Assembly: GCA_021292165.1 (NCBI GenBank)
Contig: CM037877.1
Location: 106,081,858-106,145,857, forward strand
Direction: 5' to 3'
DNA: 64,000 nucleotides
Source of the DNA: Shinisaurus crocodilurus
Taxonomy: Eukaryota; Chordata; Lepidosauria; Squamata; Shinisauridae
Made by a program: the position numbers and the translations under genes. Positions within the stretch are counted from its first letter, which is position 1, and every line of letters begins with the position of its first letter. The notes below the pieces were generated by a model. That model saw only the letters and a program-made list of their open reading frames with translations, searched no databases and was not told where the DNA came from. Shown here piece by piece: positions 9,745 to 20,745 of the stretch.

Positions 9745-10293
9745 CAGGGCCGGCGCTACCGCTAGGCAAACTAGGTGGTTGCCTAGGGCGCGCGGCTGAA
9801 GAGGGCGCAGAAACGCTGTGCTCCTCTCCGCTGCCGCTGCGCCGCCCCCGCCAGGCCTCCGCCTTCCCGCCCACTGCCACCGCCGCTGCGCCTCCCCACC
9901 TGCCCACCCGCCGCCGCCGCTGCCGTGCCTCCCCGCCCACCCGCCCGCCGCCGCCACCACCACCACCACCTACCTTCTCCGCGTCGCGTCACTTCCGGAG
10001 CCTCGCCCGCGTTGTTTTGGCGGGAGGAACCAGGGCAACAGGGCTTAAACAGCCCTGTTGCCCTGGTTTCCCCGGCAAAAAACAGAGCGCGGGGGTCCCG
10101 TCGTCGCGTCACTTCCTCAGAGGAGGAGGCGGCGGCAGCCAGGGCGGGGGGAAGGTAGGTTGGTGGTGGCGGCGCGGGGGGGGGGTGTTGCAGAGCAGGG
10201 CTGCTTTGCTCCGGAGCCCCCCCCCATGGCACGAGAGGGGGGGCGCTAAATATGATTTCGCCTAGGGCGCCAAACTGCCCTGCACCGGTCCTG
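9745..10293. mobile_element. Non-autonomous hAT element, GC-rich, with exact 8-bp target duplication
   Basis: The element starts 'cagggccggcgc' and ends 'gcaccggtcctg', imperfect terminal inverted repeats. It is flanked by identical 'tatccaac' at 9737-9744 and 10294-10301, the 8-bp duplication typical of hAT transposition. Subterminal 'tgcctagggcg' / 'cgcctagggcgcc' words reinforce the boundaries. The centre (about 10030-10069) holds a perfect 18-bp-arm hairpin, 'aaccagggcaacagggct' with its complement across 'taaac', inside a longer imperfect GC palindrome. Long frames here (for example 9783-10316 minus) are Ala/Gly/Pro/Arg low-complexity strings and do not look like a transposase. Confidence 0.92.
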
Positions 10294-10344
10294 TATCCAA
10301 CAGGACTGATGCTCAATAGATTGAAGGCTCATATCTTTGGAGCC

Positions 10345-10487
10345 CTTTGTCTCCTGTTCAATCTCTAGCAGCTTCAGGTGGATCTGGGAAAGACCCCTTA
10401 CTGAAGCCTGCTGCCAGTAATTGTAGGCAATACTGAGCTAGACGGACCAATGGTCTGACTCAGTATAAGGCAACTTCCTGTGTTCCT
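10345..10487 (+). mobile_element. tRNA-Ala-type SINE, 5'-truncated
   Basis: It matches the 3' body of the tRNA-Ala SINE type: 'gcaatactgagctagacgga', 'ccaatggtctgactcagtat' and the end 'aaggcaacttcctgtgttcc'. The tRNA head is missing. Reversed copies with a head are at 57405-57556 and 61312-61503. Confidence 0.75.
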
Positions 10488-10492
10488 AAAAT

Positions 10493-10857
10493 TAGGAATG
10501 CTTGAGCGATTTGATCTCTGCAATTCCAGAGATCTACACACTGTCCTGATCCTCACCTCCTGGACTAATGTGCAAATCAGAACTTAGTTATCTACTGGCT
10601 TTCTCTTTTTCCAAATATCCCAGTGTAGTTTTCGGTTTAAAAAAATCCCCAAAATCATATTTTGAGAGAAAATGTGTTTAGAAATGTGTATTTTGACAGA
10701 AAACATGTTTAAAAGACTTATTTCAATGCAAATGTTTATATGGATTTTTCTTTTTTAATTTGCAGATTAAAGGACACGGGGAAGCATGGATTCATGGCCG
10801 AACACATGCAAAAGTGTCATGGGCTGGAAATAGACTGATTGATTAGTCCCATCCCTA
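10493..10857 (+). mobile_element. TAGGGATG-type MITE, family B
   Basis: The left end is 'taggaatgcttgagcg' and the right end 'tagtcccatcccta'. Diagnostic interior words are 'ctggactaatgtgcaaatca' and 'tttgcagattaa'. The same words in the same order occur at 15205-15655 and 21655-22078, and reversed at 52847-53217. No coding capacity. Confidence 0.7.
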
Positions 10858-10989
10858 AACATAACATTGACAAGCCACGGGGTGGAAGATTTCTGGATTG
10901 TACTAATTTCAAGGGTTAGGTGAGGGGTCCTTTGGTTGAACAACACACCCCCACATAAAAAGGTTCCCTGCATGTAATAAACTATCCCA

Positions 10990-11520
10990 TCTGGGAAAAT
11001 GGTTTGCTGCACCCCTGACTCTGATATACTAATGCATTTCATGCATAGACTGTGGGCGTGTTTCGCATGACACGGGAACCGCGGGGAAGCAGAAGTCCCC
11101 CACGGTTCCCGTGTCATGTGAACACCGACCGGAGGTGCCCCCGCGGGACAGCCACACGCGGGACGCACGCAAAGTGACCATGGGCGGTAGAGGGGTAAGC
11201 CCCTACCGCGCGTGGCTACCCTGCCGTGTGAACAGCAGGCGGCTGTCCCGCAGGGGCTGCACAGAGGCGGCAGCCCGGAGCAGCCAGAGCTGCCGCCGCT
11301 CCAGCCTGTAGGGGCAAACGGCCCCTCTGGGCATCCTGGGGCCCGCCCCCAAGCGCCGGGAGGCCCGCACTGCGGTGTGGGGACTACTGGCTCCACTGGG
11401 GCCTGCCCATGTGCGCGGGGTGCAGGTTGTCTGTGGCGCTCTGCTGGACCCCACAGATCGCCCCATTGTGCCTCCCCGCCCGCAGCCTGGGTCGTGCGAA
11501 CCGGCCCTGTGTGTTTGTTT
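10990..11520. repeat. GC-rich repeat block with a 16-bp perfect hairpin
   Basis: A GC-rich island in A/T-rich surroundings. Positions 11066-11081 ('catgacacgggaaccg') and 11103-11118 are exact reverse complements and border a 21-bp loop. Other mirrored words ('ggtaagcccctaccgcgcgt', 'cagcaggcggctgtcccgca') suggest a foldback MITE. Long frames on both strands (such as 10767-11543 minus) follow from few stop codons in GC-rich DNA and have no domain. Confidence 0.55.
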
Positions 11521-11544
11521 GTTTGTTTTACATAGAGAAGCATT

Positions 11545-11546
<2 letters not shown>

Positions 11547-11582
<36 letters not shown>
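11547..11582 (+). repeat. (CA)n microsatellite
   Basis: About 17 CA units, 36 bp. Confidence 0.97.
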
Positions 11583-11585
<3 letters not shown>

Positions 11586-11604
11586 GCATGTGAAATGGTA
11601 CAAT

Positions 11605-12130
11605 GCACTTTTTAACCATTCTGTTCACACAGTGGCCAACCAGCTGCCTACTGGATCCCACAAGCAGGACATGAATGCAACAGCACCTTCCTGCCCATGT
11701 TCCACAGCAACCAGAGTACTTAGGCATACTGCCTCTGATACTGGAGGAACCATAGAACCAATCAGGACTAGTAGCCACCAATGGTTTTCTCCTCCATGAA
11801 TTTGTCCAATCCCCTTTTAAAGCCATCCAAATTGGTGGCCATCACCACATCCCATGGAAGTGAATTCCATAATTTAACTATGTGCTGTGTGAAGAATTAC
11901 TTCCTTTTATCTGTCCTGAATCTCCCACCAATCAGCTTCATGGGATGACCCCGGGTTCTAGATTATGAGAGAGGGAGAAAAATGTCTCCCTGTCCACTTT
12001 CCTCCACACCATGCATAATTCTGTATACCTCTATAATATCTCCCCTTGCTACCATTTTTCTAAGCTAAACAATCCCAACTGCTGTAACCACCTTAGTCTG
12101 CACAATGTGTAGAATGGCCATGGTGAAATC
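11605..12130 (-). mobile_element. CR1 LINE 3' end, TTCTTATG-type subfamily
   Basis: On the minus strand the sequence carries the characteristic CR1 C-terminal and 3' UTR region. On the + strand this reads 'gtgaattccataatttaact', 'cagcttcatgggatgacccc' and 'atgcataattctgtatacct', then 'gcctctgatactggagga' and 'acaagcaggacatgaatgca' towards 11605. It is truncated at the 5' end and has no intact frame. The sense counterpart of the same 3' region is at 58640-58890. Confidence 0.8.
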
Positions 12131-13225
12131 TGAAATTTCTACCCCAAAATATTAGCAGTTAAGATCCAAATACAGTCTATCCCCCAAATACTTATTTCAT
12201 AATAGTGTCTTAATGAACTCTTCTCTCAGTGGAATGCTGACATCTTTATTCATGACTATTATCTCTTCCAAAATTAATACCAAACTCTTTAGCTATGCTC
12301 CTATTTCTGATCCATTAGTGTGTGTGTATGTGTGTGTCTGCGTGTGTTTGGTTTCAGATATAAACTATCCACTTTCATTTTCATTTTGACTCTCTTCCTA
12401 TCTCATTAAGAAGCTATTGCAGGGATTAATTCACACTGGAGCCTTGACACCAGGGTAAACCATTTGACCAAACCTGATAATGATCCTTGCTCCTGACAGC
12501 TGTTAGCAATGGAAGGGGCAGCTCTCTTATCTCTCTAGAGTGACCCAAAAGGCTACAGGAATTAAATTAGAATCAATGAACCTTGGCTGAGGGAAACTCC
12601 TGAGAGATTCGGCTGTTAGGCTGGAAGAATTTTTTTCTGCTACCAGGTATCTGTATTTCAACCTATGACTTATGATAAATGAAATGCAGTGTTATTATAT
12701 CCAATCTTTATTTTTAAAAAAACAACGGTGTGCATGCAAGAGAGCAACTTTCATTTCCCAGTCTGGGAAAAGGGTAGCTATGTTCAAATCCATTATTTAG
12801 GGCCAACACAATGAAATCACATGGGTGGCTTTGTTTAAAGAACTGGCCTTGAAAAAGAAGCACAGTGCGATTAACTTTGGATACACAAAAGGCATGAAAA
12901 TTTCCATTAAAAACACAAAACCACATTTCATTTTGCAGGACATTCCTGGATGTTCAGATTGCAACTCTCTAACAGAGGGGTCCCCAACCCTCCAGAACAG
13001 TTTGGAGAGGGGCATGTGGGGACTGTGTGGGGATGGGAAATTCATTCTGCCAGAGGTATTTGTTCTGCTGTTGGGTGGACACCATTGGACACAACCCATA
13101 GTCTCTTCTGTAATAAATTTAATTTGTTTAAGCTCAAACTGAGAGAAATTGTAATGCTTACCTGATAGATGGAAGGAACTTAGTCAGAGATTGAATGAGT
13201 CTACTTATGCTGAATGGTTATAAAG
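12131..13225. other. Unannotated region
   Basis: No recognised gene. A short 'ggggtccccaaccctccaga' near 12980 resembles one end of a hAT-like MITE. A 105-codon frame at 12825-13142 has no domain and probably is random. Confidence 0.4.
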
Positions 13226-13246
13226 TGTGTGTGTGTGTGTGTGTGT
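13226..13246 (+). repeat. (TG)n microsatellite
   Basis: About 10 TG units. Confidence 0.95.
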
Positions 13247-13279
13247 AAGAGAGAATATACTTGGGAGAATGTGTAAGAG

Positions 13280-13392
13280 AGATTTTTATTTTTTATTTTA
13301 TTTATTTATTTATTTATTTTATTTAGTTTTTTAAACTATTTATTTATTTATTTATTTATATACCACCCAATAGCTGAAGCTCTCTGTGGGAA
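13280..13392 (-). mobile_element. L2-type LINE tail, reversed, with ATTT tract
   Basis: An (ATTT)n tract is followed by 'ataccacccaatagctgaag' and 'ctctctg', the reversed L2-type 3' end common in this window ('ccgcccaatagccgaagctc'). Confidence 0.75.
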
Positions 13393-14069
13393 GAGACAGC
13401 AGGAGAGAGAACATGTGTGTGCAGTGAGAGAGCAGAAATTGGAATGTGTAAGGTTGGAGCCATTGTATGATAACATTTTAATTCTACTATGATTCATTAT
13501 AGTGCCTCATAATTAATCTTCCTGAGGAGACAGCAACAAAATCCTGTGAGAAAACTCTTCAAATATGATAATGTAAAAATCTGTCAAGCTGGAAATCTGT
13601 CATCATGTCCAAGGAAGACAGCACCAATTTGGTAGGAGAAGAGCACATTCAAAGTGAAGTTACAAACAAACACGCTGCTAGCAATGGAAAATGCAGTTAG
13701 GATCAAACTTTATAAATATATTTTAAAAATGTGTATTTGTAAGGTAACCTCTATTCTACATGTGTACTTTAATGAGCTTGAACTGGGTTGAGCCCATAAA
13801 TGAGTCATTTTGATGTAGTGTGGCTAGAATTAAAAAACTCAAGGTGTATTTAAAAATAAATACCGATTTGACCTACTGGGTTTGGGTATTGCTGAATGAA
13901 ATCTAACTTCCTCCAGACAGGCAGGACAAGCTTCCCCTTCTCTCCTTTGCTGAGGGTTTTGGCAGGGAAGAGGCAGCCTGTGGTGAGATGTGGCAAGGTT
14001 TGAACCTCTCATGTAGTGCTGCTCAACTCTTGTGGCAAATTAATTGAATGCCTATTTAGTTGTAGTTTT
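13393..14069. other. Unannotated A/T-rich region
   Basis: No coding frame or recognised repeat beyond short A/T-rich words. The left flank of the following MITE is not clear. Confidence 0.4.
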
Positions 14070-14399
14070 CTGATTTCCAGCTTGAAGCTCATCCCGATTG
14101 GTGCCCATATCAGCTTTCAAGCTTGTTCCCCCCCCCCCATTTGCAGAAGAATGGATGTGTCTTTCGATGCACTTTCCCCCAAAGGTACACACCAATTGTG
14201 TGCATTTTTCAAAAGTGCGCACTTTTCCATGAGTAATTTTCAAACATATGTATTTTCAAATGCCTTTTTCTTTCATCTGCGAATAGCATCACACAAGCTC
14301 GGAAATGTACAGACTTTGACCTCAGGCTGCATTTGAGTTCAAGAGGTGTACAGCACTCTAATCTGAAGTGAACTGAAAGGGATTTCTCATGCATCCCTA
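14070..14399 (+). mobile_element. TAGGGATG-type MITE, family C, left end missing
   Basis: The right end is 'gatttctcatgcatcccta'. Diagnostic interior words: 'cagcttgaagctcatcccga', 'atatcagctttcaagcttg', 'ctcggaaatgtacagacttt'. They match 35740-36185 in the same order and 17526-17935 in reverse. Confidence 0.7.
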
Positions 14400-14501
14400 G
14401 GCCATCAGACTCGAAACTGGTAAGACTCTGTGCTCTTCTACTCAACAAATGGAATGCATACAAAAGTATATGGTCACTAAAATAGGAGTGTTTGCATTAG
14501 A

Positions 14502-14997
14502 GATGTGTGAGGAATCCATTTGGGGGGTGAAAATCTGTTGGATTTTCTTGGCTCCCCCCCCCCCCCCGATTCCATTTCACCACCCACACGCTGGTGCTGG
14601 CTCACTGCAGCGTGAATCAAGCCAGCTTATGGACTTCTGTCTGTAAGACGGACTGTGACTTGTGTATTTTTTGCAAACCGCCAATAGAGATTTTGCAAAC
14701 TAGTGCTGGGAAAGCATGCGGCTTTAACACATCTACTGTGATTTGTGCAAATAGTGCCAACTGCCAAACCATGTGTATTTCAGCCTTTTTTTGCACAAAA
14801 CAGCACCCGAAAAACACGTGGCTTGGCGCGATTTGAACAACAGTTTGAAAAAAAATATGCAAATTGTGGTCCATCTTACAGACGGAAGTCCACAAAAAAA
14901 ACTTCGACTCAGCCCGCTTCCAATCATCGGATCAGAAGCAGGCAGGAAATTTGGCAAACTCAAATGATCAGGATGTCCCTGTTTCAGTACATCCCTA
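14502..14997. mobile_element. TAGGGATG-type foldback MITE, family A
   Basis: Left end 'tagagatgtgtgaggaatcc', right end 'cagtacatcccta'. It shares 'ggggggtgaaaatc', 'gacttctgtctgtaagacgg' and, mirrored, 'catcttacagacggaagtcc' with 4173-4778. The interior is an imperfect inverted repeat of 'gcaaat'-type words around about 14770. Confidence 0.8.
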
Positions 14998-15204
14998 GAT
15001 GCTGAGGAATGTGTAATGTTAGTTGTGTGATCATCAGTAGTAGTTTTCTTGTTGTGGTAAATTCAATAATCAAAACCAAATAGCTTCCCAAGCAGAGAGA
15101 GCACCCTTCCTAAAGCTCAGGTGGGTTGTATTAAATGGAACCTATGCTGGGAAGTCATTGAAGATCTTAACAGGCAAGGGACTCATATGGACAAAGGAAT
15201 GTTT

Positions 15205-15655
15205 TAGGAATTTGATCTTTGCAAATTCTGTTATCAACTGACTTGATCTGCATCTCCTGGACTAATATGTAGATTGAAACCATACATGTTTACTTAGAAC
15301 TTAGAAGTATATTCCATTGAGTTAAGTGGGTATATGTCATGACTGCAGCTTTGGTCACCCCCTGGCTTTGGCACTTCTCGAATGTTCCAATGCAGTTCTT
15401 AGCCATAAAAAACTCAACACAAACTCAAAATACCTTCAGAAATGGGTACTTTGAGAGAATATACGTTATGAAATGTGTATTTAAATGTATACTTAATTTT
15501 TTTATTTACCTATTGCATATTTAAATATGAATTTCTGTGTATTTTGTCTTCTTCAAACTTTGCAGATTAATGTGGAAAGGGGAATAGACTGAACGTATGG
15601 GTAAATGCGTGTGAAAATGACACAGGCTGAAAATAGACTGATCCGCCCATACTTG
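15205..15655 (+). mobile_element. TAGGGATG-type MITE, family B, decayed ends
   Basis: It contains 'tttaggaatttgatctttgc', 'ctcctggactaatatgtag', 'cttcaaactttgcagattaa' and 'ctgaaaatagactgatccgc', in the same order as 10493-10857. The right terminus is degraded. Confidence 0.65.
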
Positions 15656-16690
15656 GTAGGCAAGGAGTTGAGGCAGAGGAAAGAAGCAGTTCAGGAGAAA
15701 GTAGTCCCTTACAGATAGTATATGAATGATTGGAGAGGGGAGGGAATCATGTGTGCCTGATCTCCATATGTGAAAACAGCCCCCCCCCCCCGTACAACTG
15801 TGTGCAAATAGGGCTATCTCATCACAGTTGGAAAGAACCTAAGGTGGTTTTTGGTTGTTGTTTGTTTGTTTTAACCTGAATTCAGGAGAAAGCAAAACGG
15901 ACAGATCATCTATCTTTACTTAAGACTCCCAGATGTCTCCACGGTGCATTCAAAAGTATGGCTTGGCTCAATCTCAAATCCACGTATTCCAGATTAGTCC
16001 TATTAAAATTGATAAATTTGCTATGTAGCATGTGGGTTGTGGCTTTTGTCTCTTTAGTATGCAGGTGCAGTATACTCTGAGAGCTGTGATCCACCATAAT
16101 GTCTCTCTTTGGAATGTCTTTTCTACCTGCCACATTATAAAAACAATGAAGCAAAGATTATGTATGCATTGTACACCAGCCATGAGGACAGGAGAACACA
16201 GAAGGGTTGGCATGCAGCTTTCATCAGTGGAGAGGCTTTAATTTTGATTTATATCTGTAGTGTTTGGTCCCTTTTGCCCCAACATGACTGCCTGCTCTGC
16301 TTCTCAGTAAACAACAGGCAGAGTCCATCAATCTCCCGGGGGGGGGGGGGGAAGAAATTACAAGCTTGTGATGGATTCCTACAAGCTGACAAATTAGTCT
16401 ACTGTTGCTTTCTGTTAGAAGTGCACTTTAGTGAGCAAAGAAATTAGCCAATAAAAGAGTTATCTGGGGCTCTGCATACTGAAATGTGCCACCTTGGAAA
16501 GATTAAATAACTGTGGAGGAAGGGAGGGAGATACATCAAAGAGCTAGAGATGTTTTCCACAAGCCTAGCTCTTTTTGCTAGCCTATTTGAGACTGTACAC
16601 ACTTCTATCAAAATTCCTCTGATATCTTTCCCTACACTCAAAATTTACTTCGATGTACATAATAAAATCAGGTAGTAGCTCTAGTCCCAG
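15656..16690. other. Unannotated region
   Basis: No recognised gene or repeat family. It has a G-run at 16338-16351 and several short frames without domains. Confidence 0.4.
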
Positions 16691-16850
16691 GTAGGGATGG
16701 TAGAAAATTTGGTTTGTTTGTGGTTTACCAAAATTCAGAAATTTCTTCACAAACAGGACAGAGAACTTGAGATTATTATTTTTTAATAATAATATTAAAG
16801 TAAATGTGAGAGAAACCGAAACCTACAGAACCATCTATCCAGGCAGAGGA
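16691..16850 (+). mobile_element. TAGGGATG-type short element, family F
   Basis: It begins 'gtagggatggtagaaaattt' and holds 'gattattattttttaataat' and 'gagagaaaccgaaacctaca', ending near 'ctatccaggc'. A similar block occurs at 33400-33556 ('aaattattattttttgttaa', 'gaaactgaaactgaaagatt', 'ctatccaggc'). Confidence 0.55.
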
Positions 16851-17525
16851 TGGCCACTGTGTAACTGATTCAAAAATATATTACAGGCAGTATGCGTATC
16901 ATTTAGTGATGCTGCTGATTTTCATAATTAGTCAGCTCATTGGTAAAAAAACAAAACAAAAACAACCTTGTGTGTTCATAATGTTCACCTTTGTAGTGAG
17001 CTTGGATCACTGTTTTATTAATTTGTTATTCAGTTTGGAATAGATTTCAAGCTCCAGAGCATGCATGGTCTGTATCTAAATTACGGCATTTCTGTACATG
17101 CACTGAGTTTGTTGGACTAACCCTTTCCTTTCAAGAGGAAATGTGATGGTGTCATTTTAACCCTTACGGAAAAGTATGGCATTTGAACTCTTTCTACAAA
17201 CCAATCATGTTCAAAGAAACAATCCACCTCCATATACCGATCAGCAATGGCTAATAAATGTTAGGTAGAAAGGACATATGGAAATAAAAACCAATCGGGA
17301 AGGGGTACATAACATGGTAATGTGTGATGTCATGACACGTTACTCAATTCCAAACTACAGTTCCCAAGATGCAGTTCGATATTGCACATGCACCAAAAAA
17401 CAACAACCTTGTATACAAAGAATGAGATCTCTAATTAAAGGAGAACTCTCATCCAAGATTACATGGATGAATTCGTTACTTTCCAGGGAAATAACAAACT
17501 CATTAGGGGTAAGTTCACCCATCAC
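16851..17525. other. Unannotated single-copy-like region
   Basis: No recognised repeat. The stretch 16980-17130 ('ttattaatttgttattcagt', 'taaattacggcatttctgta') is A/T-rich and non-repetitive in appearance, and could be conserved non-coding sequence. There is no direct evidence. Confidence 0.3.
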
Positions 17526-17935
17526 TATTTATGAGAAATTCATTTCAGTTTAGTTTTGATCAGGATTTACCCAGTTTGCACCTTCTGGACCAAACATGGA
17601 CCTGGACACAATCTGCAGTTGAAGTCCGTATATTTCCGAGCTTGCAATGTGATTCGTGGACCCTCAAAAATGTGTTAGACAGCATTTTAAAAACTTGCAT
17701 GAAAAAAATGTGTACTTTTGAAAAATGTACATGAAGAAATACATACTTTTGAAAAATGTAGAAAAAATATGCTTTAATCAATGGGAGAAGAATGCACACA
17801 CTTCAAAGATGTGCACGTGATGCATACATTTGGAAAAATATGCAGGAAAATATGCATGGGGATTGGATTTTCATGTGAAAAGAAAAAGCAAAGTTTGCAA
17901 TCTGATATGGACTTGAATTGGAATGACCATTGAGA
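17526..17935 (-). mobile_element. TAGGGATG-type MITE, family C, reversed
   Basis: It begins 'tatgagaaattcatttcagt' and continues 'gatcaggatttacccagttt', 'gtccgtatatttccgagctt', the reverse complement of the right half of 35740-36185. The far end near 17935 is indistinct. Confidence 0.65.
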
Positions 17936-18166
17936 TGGCATTCAGAGAACTTCAGCAAGCATGAGTTTTTCTGATATGCACATCGTTGATCATCATCTAA
18001 AAAGAATGTTTTTCCCCTTCAGAACTATAGTTTCATTAACATGCAAATTCACACAGATTTAATTGATTAATACATCAATTAAAATGCATATGATTAACCT
18101 CAATCCAATGAGGCAACACCTTTAGATGATTCCCACAGGGCAGCTTAACTAGTAAGCTGTGCTAAT

Positions 18167-18194
18167 TGTGTGTGTGTGTGTGTGTGTGTGTGTG
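18167..18194 (+). repeat. (TG)n microsatellite followed by GGGC repeats
   Basis: About 14 TG units, then 'ggcgggcgggcgggcaggcg', a short G-rich tract with potential for non-B DNA. Confidence 0.95.
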
Positions 18195-18647
18195 GGCGGG
18201 CGGGCGGGCAGGCGGGGGGGGGATGCTAGGGAGAGTTGGGCTAAAATTGAGCCAAAATTTCTCAGAAGAGATTTTTGGTTTTTTTGAAAAAGCGGTCCAT
18301 TTTACCAAATATTCTCTGAATATTTTCTGCTTTTTTGTGTGCGGGGGGCTTTTTTTGTGACAGCTTTTTTCTGCCCTGGAATGCCCAGGAATGATGCTAG
18401 CCTGGGGCATTGTGGGAGATACAAAATGGTGGCCAGGCTGCCAACACAGTTGCTGCTGAAACCATAGCAATCACCCACTGCTGATTGGAAGCTCCACCTT
18501 CAGGAAACTGTTGGAGAATTTCACCTTTGGCTACAAGCTGGGTGAAGCACTTCAGGAGGCCATTTTCACTCAACTCTAGTTTGGAATACATACCCTTCCC
18601 ATCAAGAAAGTAGGTTAGCCTTATTTAAACTCTTCTTTGTTCCCCCA

Positions 18648-18763
18648 CAGAGATGTGCCGAGCCGGGGAGAAGCTAACGGTAAGTGCCGTGGGGCTTGGG
18701 GGGATCGAGCGGGGGCAAGTTTGCCCCCGCTTCCACCCTGATCAAGATTCACGGACATCCCTA
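18648..18763. mobile_element. Short TAGGGATG-type MITE with GC hairpin
   Basis: Left end 'cagagatgtgccgagccgg', right end 'acggacatcccta', total 116 bp. A hairpin 'agcgggggcaa'/'ttgcccccgct' occupies 18708-18731. No coding capacity. Confidence 0.6.
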
Positions 18764-19117
18764 ATTTCCTGCCCCCAGGAGCAACTGAGAACGAATCTGT
18801 TCCATTTTCTGTATGTATGGCAGCCTTTCAGATATTTGAAGACTGCTGAAATTCAAATTGAGTGGACAACAACTGAAACAGCAAGGTAATGATGAGCCCC
18901 TGCTCCCCCTAAATAAAGCATTGTGGCCATTGATACATAAGATCATAGGGTAGTGGATATTTTTAACAGCCCATCCTCCTGTGCTTTTTTCAGCATCCTG
19001 ATTGGCAGGCTGATTAGCTAATCAGTCTCCTGATTAGCAGGAGATGCTGCTGCCCTGCTTTTCCATGGAGTGAAAAGCTTCACTTACTAACTTCTGCCAA
19101 TCAAGCTTATGTTAAAG

Positions 19118-19245
19118 CAGGGGTGTAGAACATCAGGCCAGGGGGCCAAATTTTCCTTCAGCACTGCCCACCATTGGAATGTGGCCCTGAGCACTTCTCC
19201 AAAATGGAATGTGGCCCTTGGGCTGAAAGGGGTTCTGCACCCCTG
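19118..19245. mobile_element. hAT-type MITE with 8-bp target duplication
   Basis: Terminal inverted repeats are 'caggggtgtagaac' and 'gttctgcacccctg'. Flanks are 'tgttaaag' (19110-19117) and 'tgctaaag' (19246-19253), an 8-bp target duplication with one mismatch, diagnostic of hAT elements. The interior contains 'aatgtggccct' twice and no frame. Confidence 0.88.
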
Positions 19246-19921
19246 TGCTAAAGGCACAGGAGTAGGTCAGACTGTTTTTTCCCCTGATTAGTTGGCAACT
19301 CTCTGTGTTGGTTGCTTTCTCACACTGTCCCAAAGAGTTAATGAACCCAATTCCCAAATCCCTTTTTACTTCCACTTTAAAAAAAATCTACAGTTGGTTT
19401 TCTTTTATCACTTTCTCTAAGCACAGAACCATTAAGAGAGGCCTCCCGCCTGCCAAAGTTGCAACTTTTCACACTTCTGAAAGAGGTCTGTGCCAAAATA
19501 TAAAGCCTGGCAATCCAGAAGCCAGGAGATGAGTTATCATTGAGTGGAAGATGAGAGCACTTTGAAAAGCTGGGGGTAGCTATGAAATATGGAGATGGCT
19601 TATTATTAGTTCCGAAATACAATAGCTAGATGGCATTTGAAAAGTGTCAAATAATTTGGAAATGCTTGGAGACCTGACTGAAGATCAAGTTAGTAGAAAG
19701 AATAGGAGACAGTGGCAGAACTCAGAAGCTTAGAAACAACACCATGTTGAAAGCTCTTTCTCCAGTTTAGTATGGTAGATTCAAGAAGACAGTTTAGTAG
19801 TACTTTGTCATCCACATGTATTCACACATATCTGCAAGACCTTACCTTTGGCCAGAATTATTTCAAGTTCTAATGGATGCCTAGTGAAGAGTGAGACAAT
19901 GAATGAATGATGCTTTAGGGT

Positions 19922-19938
19922 AAAAAAAAAAAAAAAAA
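19922..19938 (+). repeat. Poly-A tract
   Basis: A run of 17 A residues, possibly the end of an unrecognised retroelement. Confidence 0.8.
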
Positions 19939-19977
19939 TCCCTCTATAGTCTCTACTGACTATGGGTGACTTACAAT

Positions 19978-20062
19978 GCAATCCTATGCCTATTTACTTG
20001 GATGTAAGTTCCACTGTGTTACTCTTATGTAAGTGTACATAGGATCAAGAATAGCTGCAGTC
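19978..20062. mobile_element. Short palindromic repeat, family I
   Basis: 'gcaatcctatgcctatttac' is mirrored by 'gtaagtgtacataggatcaa' about 50 bp later, and 'ttggatgtaagttcc' by 'ttactcttatgtaag'. A second copy is at 62058-62137. Fragments with similar words occur near 29560 and 15285. Confidence 0.6.
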
Positions 20063-20302
20063 TACACATCAGATCAATTTTATTGAATTGCTAATTTTAA
20101 TTGGCCACAAGGTGTGGGCATGGCTACTAGCTTAGATCGCTGTTAAAGGACTTAGCCATGGATGAGGAACTTGTTCTGGCCCTCCTGATGTTGTTGGACT
20201 CCCAACTTGCATCAATGCTGGCCACTCAATCATCAGATTACTCCAGCGAACAGAGCTGTAGTACAACAACATCTAGAAGGCCGGAGATTCCCTGTCCCTG
20301 GA

Positions 20303-20549
20303 TTATTTATTTTATTTATTTATTATATTTATACCCCGCCTTTTTCCCCTGCAAGGAACCCAAGGCGGCTTACATAATCCTCTTCCTCCTCTCCATTTTA
20401 TCCTCACAACAACGCTGTGAGGTAGGTTAGGCTGAGAGTCCGTGACTGGCCCAAAGTCACCCAGTGAGTTTCATGGCTGAGCGGGGACTAGAACCTGGAT
20501 CTCCCGAGTCCCAGTCCAACATTCTCACCACTACACCACACTGGCTCTC
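20303..20549 (-). mobile_element. tRNA-derived SINE with MIR-like core and L2-like tail, reversed
   Basis: From left: the tail 'tataccccgcc', then 'ccttgggttcc' complement ('ggaacccaaggcggcttaca'), the core 'tcctcacaacaacgctgtga', the B box 'ggactagaacctgga', and the A-box region 'cactacaccacactgg'. The head is near complete. It is the same family as 2242-2480. Confidence 0.88.
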
Positions 20550-20574
20550 GGTTAGCCAAATGTATACAGGATTG

Positions 20575-20745
20575 GCATGTCAATGGCTATTAGACCTGAC
20601 AGGTAAATGGAATCTGAATGTCATATTCTGGAGATGTGCAATGGAGGAGGGCTTGTAAGCATCCCTGGTTGGTCACTCTTGGAAACAGAATGCTGGACTA
20701 GATGGACCTTCAGTCCAATCCAATAGAGCTCTATTTATGCTCTGG
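20575..20745 (+). mobile_element. CR1-like 3' end, degraded
   Basis: 'tcaatggctattagacctga' and 'acagaatgctggactagatg' followed by 'gaccttcagtccaatccaat' resemble the 3' region of TTCTTATG-type CR1 elements such as 58560-58898. The terminal octamers are lost. Confidence 0.55.

Noticed and set aside
9783..10316. 177-codon minus frame
   Set aside because: It lies in the GC-rich hAT element, runs over its end, and consists of Ala/Gly/Arg/Trp low-complexity runs.
10767..11543. 258-codon frame on the minus strand
   Set aside because: It crosses a MITE boundary and a GC-rich palindromic block, with no domain and an amino-acid composition expected from GC-rich DNA.
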